This document shows positions 20,501 to 29,480 of a stretch of 64,000 nucleotides of DNA, one piece after another. The first letter of the stretch is position 1; each line of letters begins with the position of its first letter. A model generated the notes under the pieces. That model was not told where the DNA came from, did not search any database, and was given only the letters and a program-made list of their open reading frames with translations. The stretch spans positions 25,213,474 through 25,277,473 of the forward strand of contig BTRK01000005.1 in NCBI GenBank assembly GCA_036245805.1. Direction: 5' to 3'. Origin of the DNA: Pristionchus mayeri. Lineage: Eukaryota > Nematoda > Chromadorea > Rhabditida > Neodiplogasteridae. The position numbers and the translations under genes were made by a program.

Positions 20501-23403
20501 TGACGATGGACGTATTCATTTTACTCAAAAATAGGTCGTTGACCCCAGATGGCTTGACGTCGAAATCCGAATATTTTGAATATCTAGATTCCGGAGGCCG
20601 ACATAATTATGTGAATGTGCGTGCCTAGGTAGAATTCCATAGTGATCATGCCTGTTTAATTAATTTTTATTATAATAAATTATTAAAAACCAACTTTTCA
20701 GCGAATTGAAAGATACCGGAGAGGCTAGCATAGATCGGACCGGCGTGTTGAGAGGAATTCACATCTGTGCTCGAATCTATAAAAAAAGATTTTTGGCGGC
20801 ATAAAGTGAGCGTTTCTGTGTGCAAACGGGGCCACTCTCATCTTTTCCTGTTCCCGTCTCGGCTTTCTCTCGATTCCGCGTGTTCTCTCACCCCTTGCCA
20901 TCTCTACCCTTTGGTAGTCTGATGGAGCGAGGACGAAATCCCCATTTGCCCACATTTACGCTCACATTCTGCCACCAACATTTTTTGTCATAGATTTGAG
21001 CAGATTTGGACGAGGAGTCCAAATCTGCATCACGCTCCGTCCGATCCATTCTAGTCTCTCCGGTATCTTTCAACTTACTGAAAAGTTGGTTTTAAATAAT
21101 TTATTTTAATAATTCATGAAAAATGAATTAAACAGGCGTGATCGCCATGGAATTTACTCAGGCACGCATATTCACATAATTTTGGCGTCTTCCCGAATCT
21201 TGATATTCCAAATAGCAGGATTTCAAACTTCCAAACTGATTTCGACGTCAGGCCTTCTGGGGTCAACGATGTTTTGTGCAAAATTATGTCAATCGCCATC
21301 AGCATGCCAGAAAACCAAAAAGGAAAACCATAATCAGTGTGTGCTACTCTACATTTGCATATATAATCCTTGTTACCAGGTGAACTTGAGTTTCACTACA
21401 TATCTATGTATAGGGGTTCATGGTCCAAAATTGGGGATTTGAATGAAAAATCATGATTAGATAAACCCCAAATATCGTACAGTAGTTACTGGAATTTGAA
21501 TTGGTTACGATATTTGATGTTTATCTAACCATGATTTTCCACTCAAATTCTCAGTTTTGGTCTCCAGCGAAGGGCGCTCCGTTGCCGAAATGTCCGCCGG
21601 GCTCATATATCAAGCTCACTATCTATACTTAGACGGGAGTGATGCAACCGTTTTTTTTGTCACTCCCTATGTTCAGTTATAATTCTGCGTTTAATGAAAA
21701 ATAATATGCTCGATATTCTCTCAGGAAGTGGTGAATCTCCTGCCAGACGTATCTCAGCCCGATTTCGTCGATGCACAGAACACACATGCGAACGACAGAT
21801 TGATGTGTGTATACATGGGAGCTCTCGTGAGAAGTGTGATCGCCCTCCACAATCTGATCGATAATAAGGTGATTATTATATGACGCAGTATTTGTAAGGG
21901 TCAGACAATTCAGGGAGGATCTGGAACACCAATTTTTCAATAATATGGTATCCGAGGTACTTTTTCATGCTGATGACGATGGTCAACTTCATTTTGCATA
22001 ATTGACCTCTAATGAAGCACTATTTCACCCGTCGAAATAGCGAAATTTTCGGTTTATTTGATTTATCAGGGGTAAAACTTGCTACAAAAGTTTGAAAAAT
22101 TTGTTTCCCGAGGTGGTTTTTCATTCTCTACACGATGGAATGGTGAACAACCCCGTTTGCAAGTTCCATCATTGGTGTTCGGATTTTATTTATGACCAAA
22201 ACTCAAAACTAGAAGCCGGCATTGTGTGTGCATGTAAAGTATCTAGTGCCTAGGCCGTAATCCGATTTTTGTGCAATTTGAAGTATGGGATTTTTACTTA
22301 TGCCCATTTTAGTTTTCCGATTTCCAGAACTACTCATCTCTCACTATCTAGTCAGCGAACAAGAGAGCACACTTGTTCACCTACTCTCGTATCACTGATG
22401 GCTCAATTGGTAGTGCGTTGGGCTATCACTCAGCGAGTCGCGGGTTCGATCCCCGCCGCTGTTCAAGTTTTGCAATAGTTTTGCAATTTTTCAATCCCTC
22501 AATTTATTTCTAACGAGTGTTTTGGTGAAAGAGTAAATCATTGAAAAGTAAAGACGATATAATTTGAATAAATTTTTATCTTATAGACAGAAAGCAAACA
22601 TAACGTTAATAACAAAAGATGAGCTATTGTGTCTAAGCATTGTTGATGAAAATTGAGTTGAGATCTATCTTGGCAACGGCTGTTAGAAACTTGATAAAAA
22701 TATTGCAAAACTTGAACAGCGGCGAGGATCGAACCCGCGACTCGCTGGGTGGCAGCCCAACACACTACCAATTGAGCCATCAGTGATACGAGAGTGGGTG
22801 AACAAGTGTGCTATCTTGTTCGCTGACTAAATAGTGAGAGATGAGTAGTTTTGGAAATCGGAAAATTAAAATGGGCATAAGTAAAAATCCCATACTTCAA
22901 ATTGCACAAAAATCGGATTACGGCCTAGGCACTAGATACTTTACATGCACACACAATGCCGGCTTCTAGTTTTGAGTTTTAGCCATAAATAAAATCCGAA
23001 CACCAATGAAGGAACTTTCAAACGGGGTTGTTAACCATTCCGTCGTGTAGAGAATGAAAAACCACCTCGGGAAACAAATTTACAAATGTTTGTTGCAAGT
23101 TTTACTCCTGATAAATCAAATAAACCGGAAATTTCGCTATTTCGACTGGTGAAATAGTGCTTCATTAGAGGTCAATTATGCAAAATAAAGTTGACCATCG
23201 TCATCATCATGAAAAAGTACCCCGGATACCATATTATTGAAAAATTGGTGTTCCAACGTTTGTTCGATTCTTAGGAGTACGGCGTCATATACGCTCTGAA
23301 TTTCATTTCCTAATTTCTCCAGTTGTCTCTTCAAAAAGCAGAGAAAGAGAGTGCAGACGTCGGAGAGAAGAAGAAAGAGACCAAGAAAGAAGTTGCTAAG
23401 TAA
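2559..23403 (+). CDS. rpn-8: 26S proteasome non-ATPase regulatory subunit 7 (RPN8)
   Basis: RPN8/PSMD7 is a structural subunit of the proteasome lid that pairs with the deubiquitinase RPN11. Predicted exons: 2559-2678, 2723-2867, 6879-7021, 7079-7207, 13342-13596, 21725-21868, 23323-23403; all phases agree and give 338 aa (human about 324). The MPN domain starts near residue 41 ([17 protein letters not shown]) and includes [10 protein letters not shown]. The second JAMM histidine is replaced, as expected for the inactive RPN8 paralogue. [15 protein letters not shown] text reads as [19 protein letters not shown], followed by [17 protein letters not shown] and NLLPDVS, all hallmarks of the family. 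The C-terminus is a short lysine/glutamate-rich tail. Introns 2, 4, 5 and 6 (4.0, 6.1, 8.1 and 1.5 kb) are full of transposons; introns 1 and 3 are 44 and 57 nt. Confidence is high for identity. The last exon's acceptor is the least certain boundary. Confidence 0.93.
2868..4603. other. First part of rpn-8 intron 2, mostly unannotated
   Basis: AT-rich intron sequence with no coding exon that I can support. Inside it, 3925-4085 is a cluster of the quasi-palindrome AGGTACCTAATAGGG and its complement. The rest shows no recognisable feature. Confidence 0.4.
3925..4085. repeat. Cluster of CCTAATAGGT / ACCTATTAGGG motifs
   Basis: About eight copies, on both strands, of a 10-15 nt motif built from ACCTAATAGGG, often overlapping the KpnI-like palindrome GGTACC. 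The copies are irregularly spaced, so it resembles a decayed MITE or a motif array more than a clean tandem repeat. Confidence 0.55.
4604..6031. mobile_element. Tc1-type foldback element
   Basis: The ends are CAGTACCGGACAAAAGTATG and its complement, flanked by TA at 4602-4603 and 6032-6033. CAGT...CAAAAGT ends with TA duplication are typical of the Tc1 group. Arms of about 620 bp (4604-5220 and 5410-6031) are nearly identical and surround a centre of about 190 bp. The arms contain mirror-image open frames of about 75-90 codons, which I judge not to be genes. No transposase. Confidence 0.8.
6034..6583. mobile_element. Palindromic MITE with TATGGGGGTCATGG ends, copy 1
   Basis: The arms are inverted (TAAGTACCATAACCAATCGA on the left, complement on the right) around an AT-rich centre. 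A second copy with the same ends lies at 7980-9797 and is interrupted by a mariner. This copy directly abuts the Tc1-type foldback on its left. Confidence 0.7.
6646..6672. repeat. Poly-C tract
   Basis: A run of more than 20 consecutive C bases in rpn-8 intron 2. Its exact length is likely to be unreliable in any assembly. Confidence 0.9.
7508..7762 (-). repeat. LTR (3' LTR of the minus-strand element)
   Basis: Begins TGTTGTGTCCC and ends GATACAACA; matches 12833-13096 along its whole length. A purine-rich tract (GACGGGAGG on the minus strand) lies directly inside, as expected for the plus-strand primer. Confidence 0.85.
8490..9731 (-). mobile_element. Mariner transposon, apparently complete
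   Basis: Terminal inverted repeats of about 27 bp start TTGGGGTGTCCGGAAAGTTC and are flanked by TA at 8488-8489 and 9732-9733. It encodes an uninterrupted transposase on the minus strand. It is nested in a MITE that is itself nested in the LTR retrotransposon, so it is the youngest layer there. Confidence 0.9.
8554..9582 (-). CDS. Mariner transposase
   Basis: A 342-aa open frame, close to the usual mariner length of about 345 aa. It catalyses cut-and-paste transposition at TA sites. The N-terminal half has helix-turn-helix DNA-binding sequence ([11 protein letters not shown], and [15 protein letters not shown] in the second HTH). The catalytic triad is visible: D in [12 protein letters not shown] in LLMDNARPH, and D in [13 protein letters not shown]. 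The last two are separated by 34 residues, which is the mariner DD34D signature. The start could be 9582 or the next methionine at 9570 (MDSHLYL). There is no frameshift or stop, so the protein may be functional; activity is not shown by sequence alone. Confidence 0.92.
   Translation of the reverse strand: MILVMDSHLYLRAVLLHYYRLGRSVKEAHSALAQSEGADAPSIPFCYKWCSRFKKGEFGLDDQPRSGSPHSLDQPLVLRTLKRKPMASVRELKKDTGTPRSTVSDILHRSGKKPKLPQVIPHDLSPEQLKNRVQVCRELLHRRSNLRWVNSIIATDEKWITYDNPARRLQWVDADEKPTPVPKKEEHGKKELLCFFFSVLGPIYWEILAPGTSINVDLFSEQLEDVAIRVPPRLLNQGKILLLMDNARPHRAKMTQKKMDELKIGRIPHPPYSPDLSPCDYHCFRSLSDFCKGKKFKNRDEVVRAFVNWAVSKKPAFRKRGIETLPNRWREVVRKKGAYIGH
9841..10030 (-). pseudogene. Protease 3' part of the LTR element, separated by an insertion
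   Basis: The minus strand reads [11 protein letters not shown], the sequence expected near the C-terminal end of a retropepsin-type protease, followed by an alanine/glutamate-rich stretch and a stop at the MITE boundary. It is the continuation of the protease that breaks off at 11091. The foldback at 10031-11090 separates the two. Confidence 0.6.
10031..11090. mobile_element. ATATCACGCC-family foldback (FB-A2) inside the protease gene
   Basis: Ends ATATCACGCC...GGCGTGATAT. The two arms (to about 10570 and from about 10575) are near-perfect inverted repeats, centred on CTCGCTCG-containing sequence. A half copy of the same element is at 434-860. It interrupts the protease frame of the LTR retrotransposon. 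Confidence 0.8.
11091..12484 (-). pseudogene. Degraded gag and protease of the LTR retrotransposon
   Basis: The minus strand shows a gag-like region followed by two CCHC zinc knuckles ([14 protein letters not shown] and [14 protein letters not shown]) and then the protease active site ([12 protein letters not shown]). The order gag, zinc knuckles, protease is that of Ty3/gypsy-like or BEL-like elements; the class is not fixed without reverse transcriptase. The frame is broken by a shift near 12250 and by an in-frame TAG near 11645, and the protease stops at a transposon insertion at 11090. The frames on each side of the breaks are otherwise well kept, so decay is recent. Confidence 0.78.
12812..12832 (-). 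other. Putative primer-binding site of the LTR element
   Basis: On the minus strand, one base inside the 5' LTR, the sequence is TGGCGTTCAGGAGT. A TGG start at this position is what pairs with the CCA end of a primer tRNA. The tRNA species was not identified. Confidence 0.5.
12833..13096 (-). repeat. LTR (5' LTR of the minus-strand element)
   Basis: Direct repeat of 7508-7762, slightly longer owing to a GGGAGA duplication and a small insertion. Confidence 0.85.
14095..14220. repeat. Imperfect hairpin of about 125 bp
   Basis: CGTTGTGAAAGGCTCGTGAG on the left pairs with CTCACGAACCTTTCTTCAACG on the right, with a GC-rich centre that itself folds (TGGGGC...GCCCCA). It is flanked by A/T-rich spacer and probably is a small foldback MITE. 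Confidence 0.5.
14291..16019. mobile_element. TTAA-flanked foldback (piggyBac-like TSD), copy 1
   Basis: The ends read TTAA-GAGGCCCGCTCCGTAAG and CGAGCGGGTCTC-TTAA. The arms (about 14291-14700 and 15720-16019) share blocks such as GGGAGGAGTGCCTTGG and TTTAGCAGGGAGAAAATATC. The TTAA flanks are what piggyBac transposases leave; no transposase is present. The same termini bound 44251-53889. Confidence 0.7.
16020..16483. other. Spacer with a solo ATATCACGCC terminus
   Basis: ATATCACGCCTTTCACGAGA at about 16098 is a terminal repeat of the FB-A family without a visible partner. CAGTGGTCGAAAGGGTAGGA at 16041 resembles an inverted stretch near 59060-59090, which also lies close to an FB-A terminus. 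No coding is seen. Confidence 0.4.
16484..16930. repeat. Dispersed repeat R, uninterrupted copy
   Basis: Matches 43540-44250 (ACCATCTGCAAATTAAA, AAAAATTCTCTAGGTCCTTG, TTAGATAGCAATCG). The second copy is interrupted by a G-tract MITE, and the 9.6-kb TTAA-flanked foldback interrupts it further on. This copy therefore serves as the empty site for both insertions. Confidence 0.65.
17561..18537. other. rpn-8 intron 5 sequence without a clear feature
   Basis: No exon, tRNA or repeat that I can support. A 116-codon minus-strand frame at 17949-18299 has no recognisable domain or splice signals and is treated as chance. Confidence 0.4.
18540..19439. mobile_element. Mariner-type non-autonomous element, 900 bp
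   Basis: Terminal repeats GGGTGTCCCATAAGTTCTTA and complement, flanked by TA at 18538-18539 and 19440-19441. Further inverted blocks lie inside (TTAATATTAACATTTGGG-like). There is no long open frame. Confidence 0.8.
19494..19803. repeat. Minisatellite of quasi-palindromic CCCAGTGGGATCCCACTGGG units
   Basis: Roughly 16 degenerate copies of a 19-20 nt unit on both strands. The outer copies are mirror images (CCCGCATGTATCTCACTG and complement near 19532 and 19755), so the whole array also folds back on itself. Confidence 0.8.
19804..20529. other. rpn-8 intron 5 sequence without a clear feature
   Basis: AT-rich; short repeats of GACGATG near 20470-20510. Nothing else is supported. Confidence 0.4.
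20530..21290. repeat. Foldback of about 760 bp
   Basis: Left arm blocks AAACCAACTTTTCAG and AAAGATACCGGAGAGGCTAG are inverted at 21050-21100; the outer ends (GGCTTGACGTCGAAATC) are inverted near 21240. The centre is about 20780-21010. The termini are not recognised. Confidence 0.6.
21335..21605. mobile_element. G-tract MITE, degraded copy
   Basis: Contains CTACATTTGCATATATAA, TTGTTACCAGGTGAACTTGA and the right end CGTTGCCGAAATGTCCGCC of the family, but the left G-tract end is missing. Confidence 0.55.
22392..22465 (+). other. tRNA-like sequence, left arm of FB-T
   Basis: A-box-like TGGCTCAATTGGTAGTG and a perfect B box GGTTCGATCCC within a paired T arm (GCGGG/CCCGC) and an anticodon-like stem (GTTGGG/CTCAGC). 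The acceptor ends do not pair and the anticodon loop is the wrong size, so it is a tRNA-derived sequence and not a working tRNA gene. Confidence 0.55.
22714..22785 (-). other. tRNA-like sequence, right arm of FB-T
   Basis: Minus-strand partner of 22392-22465 with a better anticodon stem (GTTGGG/CCCAGC around CTGCCA, resembling a glycine GCC loop). One T-arm base is mismatched (CCTCGC). The acceptor stem is again not paired. Confidence 0.55.
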
Positions 23404-23468
23404 TTTGTAATCACCATCCAACCCATGTACTTGGTTTTGTATTAATATATTTATTGATGGCTCGACAC

Positions 23469-23474
23469 AATAAA
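23469..23474 (+). terminator. AATAAA, candidate poly(A) signal of rpn-8
   Basis: A canonical AATAAA 66 nt past the rpn-8 stop codon, in the 120-bp interval between the convergent rpn-8 and SNAPC3 genes. Confidence 0.5.
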
Positions 23475-23523
23475 TGGAAATCGAACTATTAAATGAATCG
23501 ATAACAGGAAGAACAACAGCTTT

Positions 23524-26500
23524 TTACAGTTCCATCAGATCATAATCGTCATTCAAAGTGATTATTTTTTCTGGGATCTTCGCAGTCTGAGATTCACTCT
23601 TGGGAATTTTTCTTTCGACATTCTCAGTCTTAATTTTCTTTCTGGAGAATGAATCCTCTTCGGTTTTGTACGTATTTCCATACTCATTCTCGAGATCTTC
23701 CATGAATTCTCCGACGGCTTCCTTTTTATTACATATATCTAGCAGTTTCTGAATGAATAGACTCGAGCTTTTATCCATTGCTTTTCGATCGCAGTAAGGG
23801 ACAGCTTTGAAGTCTCCGATCTGCAATGATGATCCATTTCTGCATACTTCCCTCAACTTGAATCAGTACCTTGTGTCCATCTTTGGTGAAGTTGAATTCT
23901 TCGTAGCACGTGTGACAAATGAATGCGGGAGTGAAGGGCAGTCGATCAGAGTCGATGACGACCCATCTGATGGATAGAATGGTTGCCTGGTCAACAGCCA
24001 GTCCCACTCTGCAGTGTTCATCTTGCATCCGCAGCAGCAGACACGGCGGAAGTTCTTCTCCTGCATCTTGATCGGGTAGTAAGAATGAGGCAAATCACCA
24101 GACTCCCTCAAATCAATCACGTGAGAGATCACTTAACTACTGAATACCACAGTTTGAGATCAGTGAAGCAAATGAGATGCTCGCATTGTCCCTGATGAAC
24201 GAATAGATAGGGCATCCCCAGACGAGCACGAATATCAACAAGCCTCAACACTCATTCAGTTAGCCAACCAATGCCAAATACTAATGATAAAGTGCCGAAA
24301 ACACAATGGAATATTCAATATTCATATAATAATCATAGATAAGCAAGGGAATAACCCGATCTGTAAACGGGTTCCTACGGCAAAATAGTGAGAAGTCCGG
24401 GAGATTAGATATTATGAGACCGGTCGTGATACAGTAGCGCTCAAAAGTATTGAAACGATTTGAATTTTTCATATAACTTTTTCTACCGTTGACTTAGCAA
24501 GTACGATGTTGGGGCGCTATATACCAAACCAATAGAAGAATACGATGCGAGTATTGCATCATCACGTGCCTCATAACTAATTGCGTAGTGATGACGCAAT
24601 CGAATTTCACTTTTTCAAACAGGCTTTATTCTTACATAGATTTTTTCCAACTCGCCACACTTTCTGTGGTTGGAGTCATGCCCGAGGCCTACCCAGAAAA
24701 AAATTATGAGGTTGCTGCGCGACCGCACGTTTGCTACAGCCTTGCTGCAAAAATGGGGTCTGAAATTAAGATCTCGGCTTCTAGACTAGCTAGAGACTCG
24801 TTCAAAGCACCAAAATTATCCTCATCGCGATCCCAGGTGATCCTGTGAATATGGAAAGGATATTCCAAAATTTGCCCTCAGGGCATGGAAAATCACTTTT
24901 TCACATGACCACTTTTTTGGAGATTCATAACTACGTAGGAACTGTATATAAAAATCTGGTTTTTGCTTAGTCATATTCATTATGTTGTATATATATGGTT
25001 CCCTACTTTTTAGATTGTTTGAATATCTTTCCTGCCCTCGGCGATCGTTTTTCGGAGGCACTTTCGAGTCCCCGGCCCGCTATCGTCTGCGCTCTATCTC
25101 CAACTGTGCCCAGAGTTGTTCAAACATTAAAAAAAGTTTTGGATCAGTTCCCCAGAACAAGTTGGACTTGTACACACAATAACAAAAGTTTTCCTTAACT
25201 CTCCCGCAAACTTGTTATCGAAGGGTCATGCAATCAGAACCACGGTGCACCTCCGATAAACGATCGCCGAAGGCAGGAAAGATATTCAAACAATCTGAAA
25301 AGTAGGGAACCATACATATAGGGTTGGCTACCACAGTTGGCAAGTACAAACATGTTCAGGAAAAAAACAGCTTTCAACCAGAACACCTTTTTGCAACTGT
25401 TGAATAGATTTCAACAGTTGCACTTGTAACAGCTGAACTAGTGCAACAATTGACGATGTTCAATTTTTTAGCTCGCAACAGTTGAAAATACAGTGCAACA
25501 TTTTAACTCACCGACTCAGCTGTATAATTGTAACTGTCAACAATTTAAAGAATTCTAAATTTTAAAACTGAATTTGTACTTATTTGGTTTGATTTAAACC
25601 GCAAAGAATTGGAGTACGTTAAAGAGGGGTATATTATACAACATAATGAATATGACTAAGCAAAAACCAGATTTTTATATACAGTTCCTACGTAGTTATG
25701 AATCTCCAAAAAAGTGGTCATGTGAAAAAGTGTTTTTCCATGCCCTGAGGGCAAATTTTGGAATATCCTTTCCATATTCACAGGATCACCTGGGATCGCG
25801 ATGAGGATCATTTTGGTGCTTTGAACGAGTCTCTATCTGGTCTAGAAGCCGAGATCTGAATTTCAGACCCCTTTTTGCAGCAAGGCTGCAGCAAACGTGC
25901 GGTCGCGCAGCAACCTCATAATTTTTTTCTGGGTAGGCCTCGGGCATGACTCCAACCACAGAAAGTGTGGCGAGTGGGAAAAATCTATATAAGAATAAAG
26001 GCTGTTTGAAAAAGTGAAATTCGATTGCGTCATCACTACGCAATTAGTTATGAGGCACGTGATGATGCAATACTCGCATCGTATTCTTCTATTGGTTTGG
26101 TATATAGCGCCCCAACATCGAACTTGCTAAGTCAACGGTAGAAAAAGTTATATAAAAAATTCAAATCGTTTCAATACTTTTGAGCGCTACTGTAGATACG
26201 AGAAAACCTCGGTTCAGCCCGAAAAATGCAACTCATGAAAACACGTTTCCTGGAGAAGTTTAGATGCTGAACAACGTGTGTTACTTATTTTTTTCTTGCT
26301 CGATATATCTACTTTTTGGCCCGTTGACGTAGAATCCTACGAAGATCACCGGCACTAGTGATGACCAAAGTGATGACCAGAATACAGATTATCCATTTCG
26401 ACGCATCGCGTCGCGCGCGATCGAACGGATAATCCAAACTACCAAATATCTTTTTGGATAATCCACACCTCTTTTAGAGCATCTCGTGCGCGTCGCGGCG

Positions 26501-29320
26501 GTTTGGATAGTGCAATGGATATTGAATAATCCAAATCAACGCAATGCGTGTGCATTTGATAATGGCTAATCCATTAACCGAACCGAACTGCCATCCCTAC
26601 TCGTAACTATAGCAGAGGCCAGGAATAGGGTTTCAATAAACCGGGTGTAGACCGCTGGCAGGTATTTCCAACCTACTGTAAATAAGATTTCTTTATATAT
26701 CTCGCGCACCAATTGTGTTAAAATTAACAGAAAATTGTACCTGGTGCAGAATAAGACGGCGAATACGCCTATCTAATTCATTTATCATAATTTTCAAAAA
26801 TGATTTTTTGATTAGGTAAAAATACAACTTACCGCGGAGTAGGAATAGAGTTTTAAGATTTTGAGAAAACATTGATAGTGTTCTGAGAGATCGCTGGAGG
26901 TGATTTACAAAAAATTGAAACTGCTGTGATCGGGTACCCATTAACGGAATTGATGTATCTAAGGATAAGGGACTTTTGTTTTAAGTTGTGGAGCCGTAAG
27001 TTGAAGACATCCTAAAAGCCTGCTCTCGAAAAATAAAAAGTTTGACAGGTCATGATTCCTTTCATTTTTGAGATGTCTCTCAAAAAACAGAAAGAACCGT
27101 CTCAAAGAGCTAAACAACTTTCATGTTCTAAGCAACACGATTTGAAGAAAACGAAATATAGATAATGCTGAAAATGCGATTTTTGATAACTTTTTCCGCA
27201 GTTTTTCGTGTGTCTCCGAAAGAAATATCTCATGGACCGGTGAGATACCTATGAATTCGGAATCTACGTCCTTTTTTACCCGTGGGTATTGTGTTGCCAC
27301 ATAGAAAAGTAATTGACAACATATATTTTTATGCGTCAAAACATGGGTTTTCATGGTAAAACACCGACTCGTCACAAATGAATGTAGATGCCGTTTCCAG
27401 TCTCCAATGACCGTGACATTTTGCACAGGAGTCATTCTGGGATATATAAATGTGTTTGCATTCTAAAATTGCCAAAATTGAAAAATTTTAAAATTTCGAT
27501 TTTTCGACAATTGTGACCGAAAAAATCGAAATTTCAAAATTTTTGAATTGTGGGTATTTTTGAATCGGAACCTGTTAGTATGCCCCAGAACGGCTCCCGT
27601 GCAAAATTCGAAGGTCGTTGGAGGCTGGAAAAGGCATCTACATTCACTTTGGACGAGACGATTTTTGTGTTTTACCATGAAAACCCATGTTTTGACGCAT
27701 AAAAATATATGTTGTCAATTACTTTTCTTTGTGGCAACACAATACCCAGGGGTAAAAAAGTATGTAGGTTACGAATTCGTATTTATCTCATCGGTCGATG
27801 AGATATTTTTTTCGGAGACACGCGAAAAACTGCGAAAAAAATTATCAAAAATCGCATTTTCAGCATTATCTATATTTCGTTTTCTTCAAATCGTGTTGCT
27901 TAGAACATGAAAGTTGGTTAGCTCTTAGAGACGGTTCTTTCTGTTTTTTGAGCGACTCTCTATCTCAAAAATGAAAGGAATTATGACCTGTCAAACTTTT
28001 TATTTTTCGAGAGCCGGCTTTTAGGATGTCTTCAATTTACGGCTCCACCACTTAAAACAAAAGTCCCTTATCCTTAGATACATCAATTCCTTTAATGGGT
28101 ACCCAATTAAAGCAGTTTCAATTTTTTGTAAATCAAGGTCTCAATTTCCTACATTCTCTCAGAAAACCTCTGCTAAAGTATTTATACATTTAATTTTTCT
28201 AACTTTTATTGAGTTTTATATCTTAGAAACATGCGCACATGCGTTTTCAACAGAATAGATTTGATTATAATGCTCTCTGCACAGATAAGAAAAGACTAAT
28301 TCGCGATTAGCAAACTTTGACTTTAGGTCATTCAAGTGGAAATATCATCATTTCCAACGGGTTTCAAGGCCAGTGTTATACGCTGCCTGATAGCTCAGTA
28401 CATCGCCGATACGAGACAAGTAGTTTTGTTAGGTGGGAAAGCCTACGGTCACTGAGCGGTGAAAATAACCTCGATTTCAGCTGGTTTTAGTTATTCAGAC
28501 TAAGATATCACAATTTCCAACTGCTTCCAATGCTAGTGTTGTGCACCTGGTGAAAGCTAAGGACTCAATTATCAGAGAGTGCCGAGATCGTATACCTCGT
28601 CTTACTCATAGAAGCCACCTTCATTTCTCCGATGAACTCTTTCTTCTTTGCCCAATCACGAACCGTTCTCAATTACCTTCCGTAAGATACATTAGCATGG
28701 TGGGGACTAACTCGCTTAGATCCATCAATACAGTACCGGGTAATGAGTCGTCCACGTAGAAAGTGTCGTGAATGAAGAAATAAGAGTTAGGAAAGCGAAC
28801 CTTCATTTTTCAAATTATTTAACATAACCTTATTTGTTACCTTAGCAAGGTACTGGGGATGCGGAGGAATCATACTCATGTCTTCAGCAAATGAGACATC
28901 AGAAGGACATTGAAAGGAATTCTTGACATCGAGGAGGGTTGAGGATCCCAGCAATTGGAGTTTGTCGGTTACTTTCATCTAGGTCGCTCCAATCAAAAAC
29001 AAAATGATTGCATTTTCATCTACCAATCGTCCAAGCCTTCTTTCGTCGTATTGAAGAGGTCTACTATACCCATAGTAGATAGAGCACGTAACGATAATTT
29101 CATCGGGGATTTCCTTAAACTAGAATTGATGGCAAAAATGAAGGGAAGCGGACCTCTCTTCTATCCTTGTCTCTGTCACTCGATTCTTTCATCACTCAAC
29201 GGGAATGTTCATACTTTAGTAGTATGTGCACTTACACTTTGCGTCTCTCTCCATTGTCATGCATTCAATGCCCTCGCAATCCGTAATATGGTCAAACTTC
29301 GGCACTGTTAATAGCGACAG
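23524..29320 (-). CDS. SNAPC3: snRNA-activating protein complex subunit 3 (5' end missing)
   Basis: SNAPC3 (SNAP50) is the subunit that, with SNAPC1 and SNAPC4, binds the proximal sequence element and starts snRNA transcription by Pol II and Pol III. Minus-strand exons: 29320-29236, 29194-29154, 29119-29024, 28978-28841, 28800-28712, 28667-28596, 24243-24148, 24106-24008, 23966-23870, 23820-23524. Phases agree; 369 aa are visible. Family features in order: KLQLLGSSTLLDVKNSFQC, YFFIHDTFYVDD, LGMPYLFVHQGQCEHLICFTD, the zinc motif CCCGCK...CHTCYEEFNF, then IGDFKAVPYCD, with an acidic/lysine-rich tail. Seven small introns are 34-49 nt and one is 4352 nt. The 34-nt intron and exon 2 are the weakest calls. 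Exon 1 begins after an acceptor with a stop just upstream, so a further 5' exon must lie outside the part read here. A copy of part of exon 1 occurs at 63957-64000. Confidence 0.85.
24433..26195. mobile_element. Tc1-type foldback in the large SNAPC3 intron
   Basis: Ends ACAGTAGCGCTCAAAAGTAT and complement resemble Tc1 termini. Arms of about 640 bp (24433-25075 and 25270-26195 with an insertion) are highly similar and include mirrored blocks such as GTTGGAGTCATGCCCGAGG. The right arm holds an extra stretch at about 25330-25640 with AACAGTTG repeats. Confidence 0.75.
25330..25640. repeat. Insert in the right arm with CAACAGTTG-like motifs
   Basis: Interrupts the right arm of the Tc1-type foldback. 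It holds several copies of (C)AACAGTTG or CAACTGTTG and near variants in both orientations; the left arm shows the uninterrupted sequence. Origin unknown. Confidence 0.45.
26196..26904. other. SNAPC3 intron sequence without a clear feature
   Basis: CG-containing runs near 26400-26440 (CGATCGCGCGC-like and inverted) suggest a decayed inverted repeat of GGATAATCC-type motifs. No coding. Confidence 0.35.
26905..28135. repeat. Foldback of about 1.2 kb
   Basis: GGGTACCCATTAACGG on the left pairs with CCTTTAATGGGTACCC on the right; internal blocks GACAGGTCATGATTCC and GAAAACCCATGTTTTGACGC are also mirrored. The centre is about 27440-27590. Termini are not of a family I recognise. Confidence 0.65.
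28328..28432 (+). other. Possible exon A of an unidentified gene
   Basis: After the acceptor GACTTTAG the + strand reads VIQVEISSFPTGFKASVIRC and stays open to a GTGGGA donor. A related segment follows about 160 bp later (28490-28550), as if an exon had been duplicated in tandem. It lies in the large intron of SNAPC3 on the other strand. No family was recognised, and it may be non-coding. Confidence 0.3.
28490..28550 (+). other. Possible exon B, diverged duplicate of exon A
   Basis: After GGTTTTAG the + strand reads VIQTKISQFPTASNASVVHL, roughly 70% identical at the DNA level to the start of exon A. Both follow the same kind of acceptor. Confidence 0.28.
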
Positions 29321-29346
29321 CTAGACGAAATTGATAAATATTTAGT

Positions 29347-29480
29347 GGAGAAAAATTGGTGAGGGGACAACAAAACCACAACTCGTCGCCGTTTGCTTGC
29401 AATTCGACGTACCGACTTTGAGTTGTTTCATAGTAACCAGTATGAGCTCTCCTATATGCGCATATAAAAGTCTTGTTACC
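29347..29480. mobile_element. G-tract MITE, one arm only
   Basis: GTGAGGGGACAAC, CGTCGCCGTTTGCTTGCAAT and ATATGCGCATATAAAAGTC match one arm of the family. The matching opposite arm is at 63815-63930 in inverted orientation, 34 kb away. Confidence 0.55.

Larger units (their letters stand above)
21935..23257. mobile_element. Foldback with tRNA-like arms in rpn-8 intron 6 (FB-T)
   Basis: The arms are long inverted repeats: GGTATCCGAGGTACTTTTTC on the left pairs near 23215, and ACTAGAAGCCGGCATTGTGT pairs near 22960. The centre is about 22480-22700. Each arm carries the same tRNA-like sequence. The terminal sequence differs from the ATATCACGCC family. Confidence 0.7.

Noticed and set aside
21825..21848. 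GCTCTCGTGAGAAGTGTGAT inside rpn-8 resembles the FB-A terminal repeat
   Set aside because: It encodes ALVRSV, a conserved RPN8 segment; the similarity is partial and probably chance.
22392..22785. The tRNA-like sequences as functional tRNA genes
   Set aside because: Acceptor stems do not pair and anticodon loops are of wrong length; they are described as tRNA-like only.
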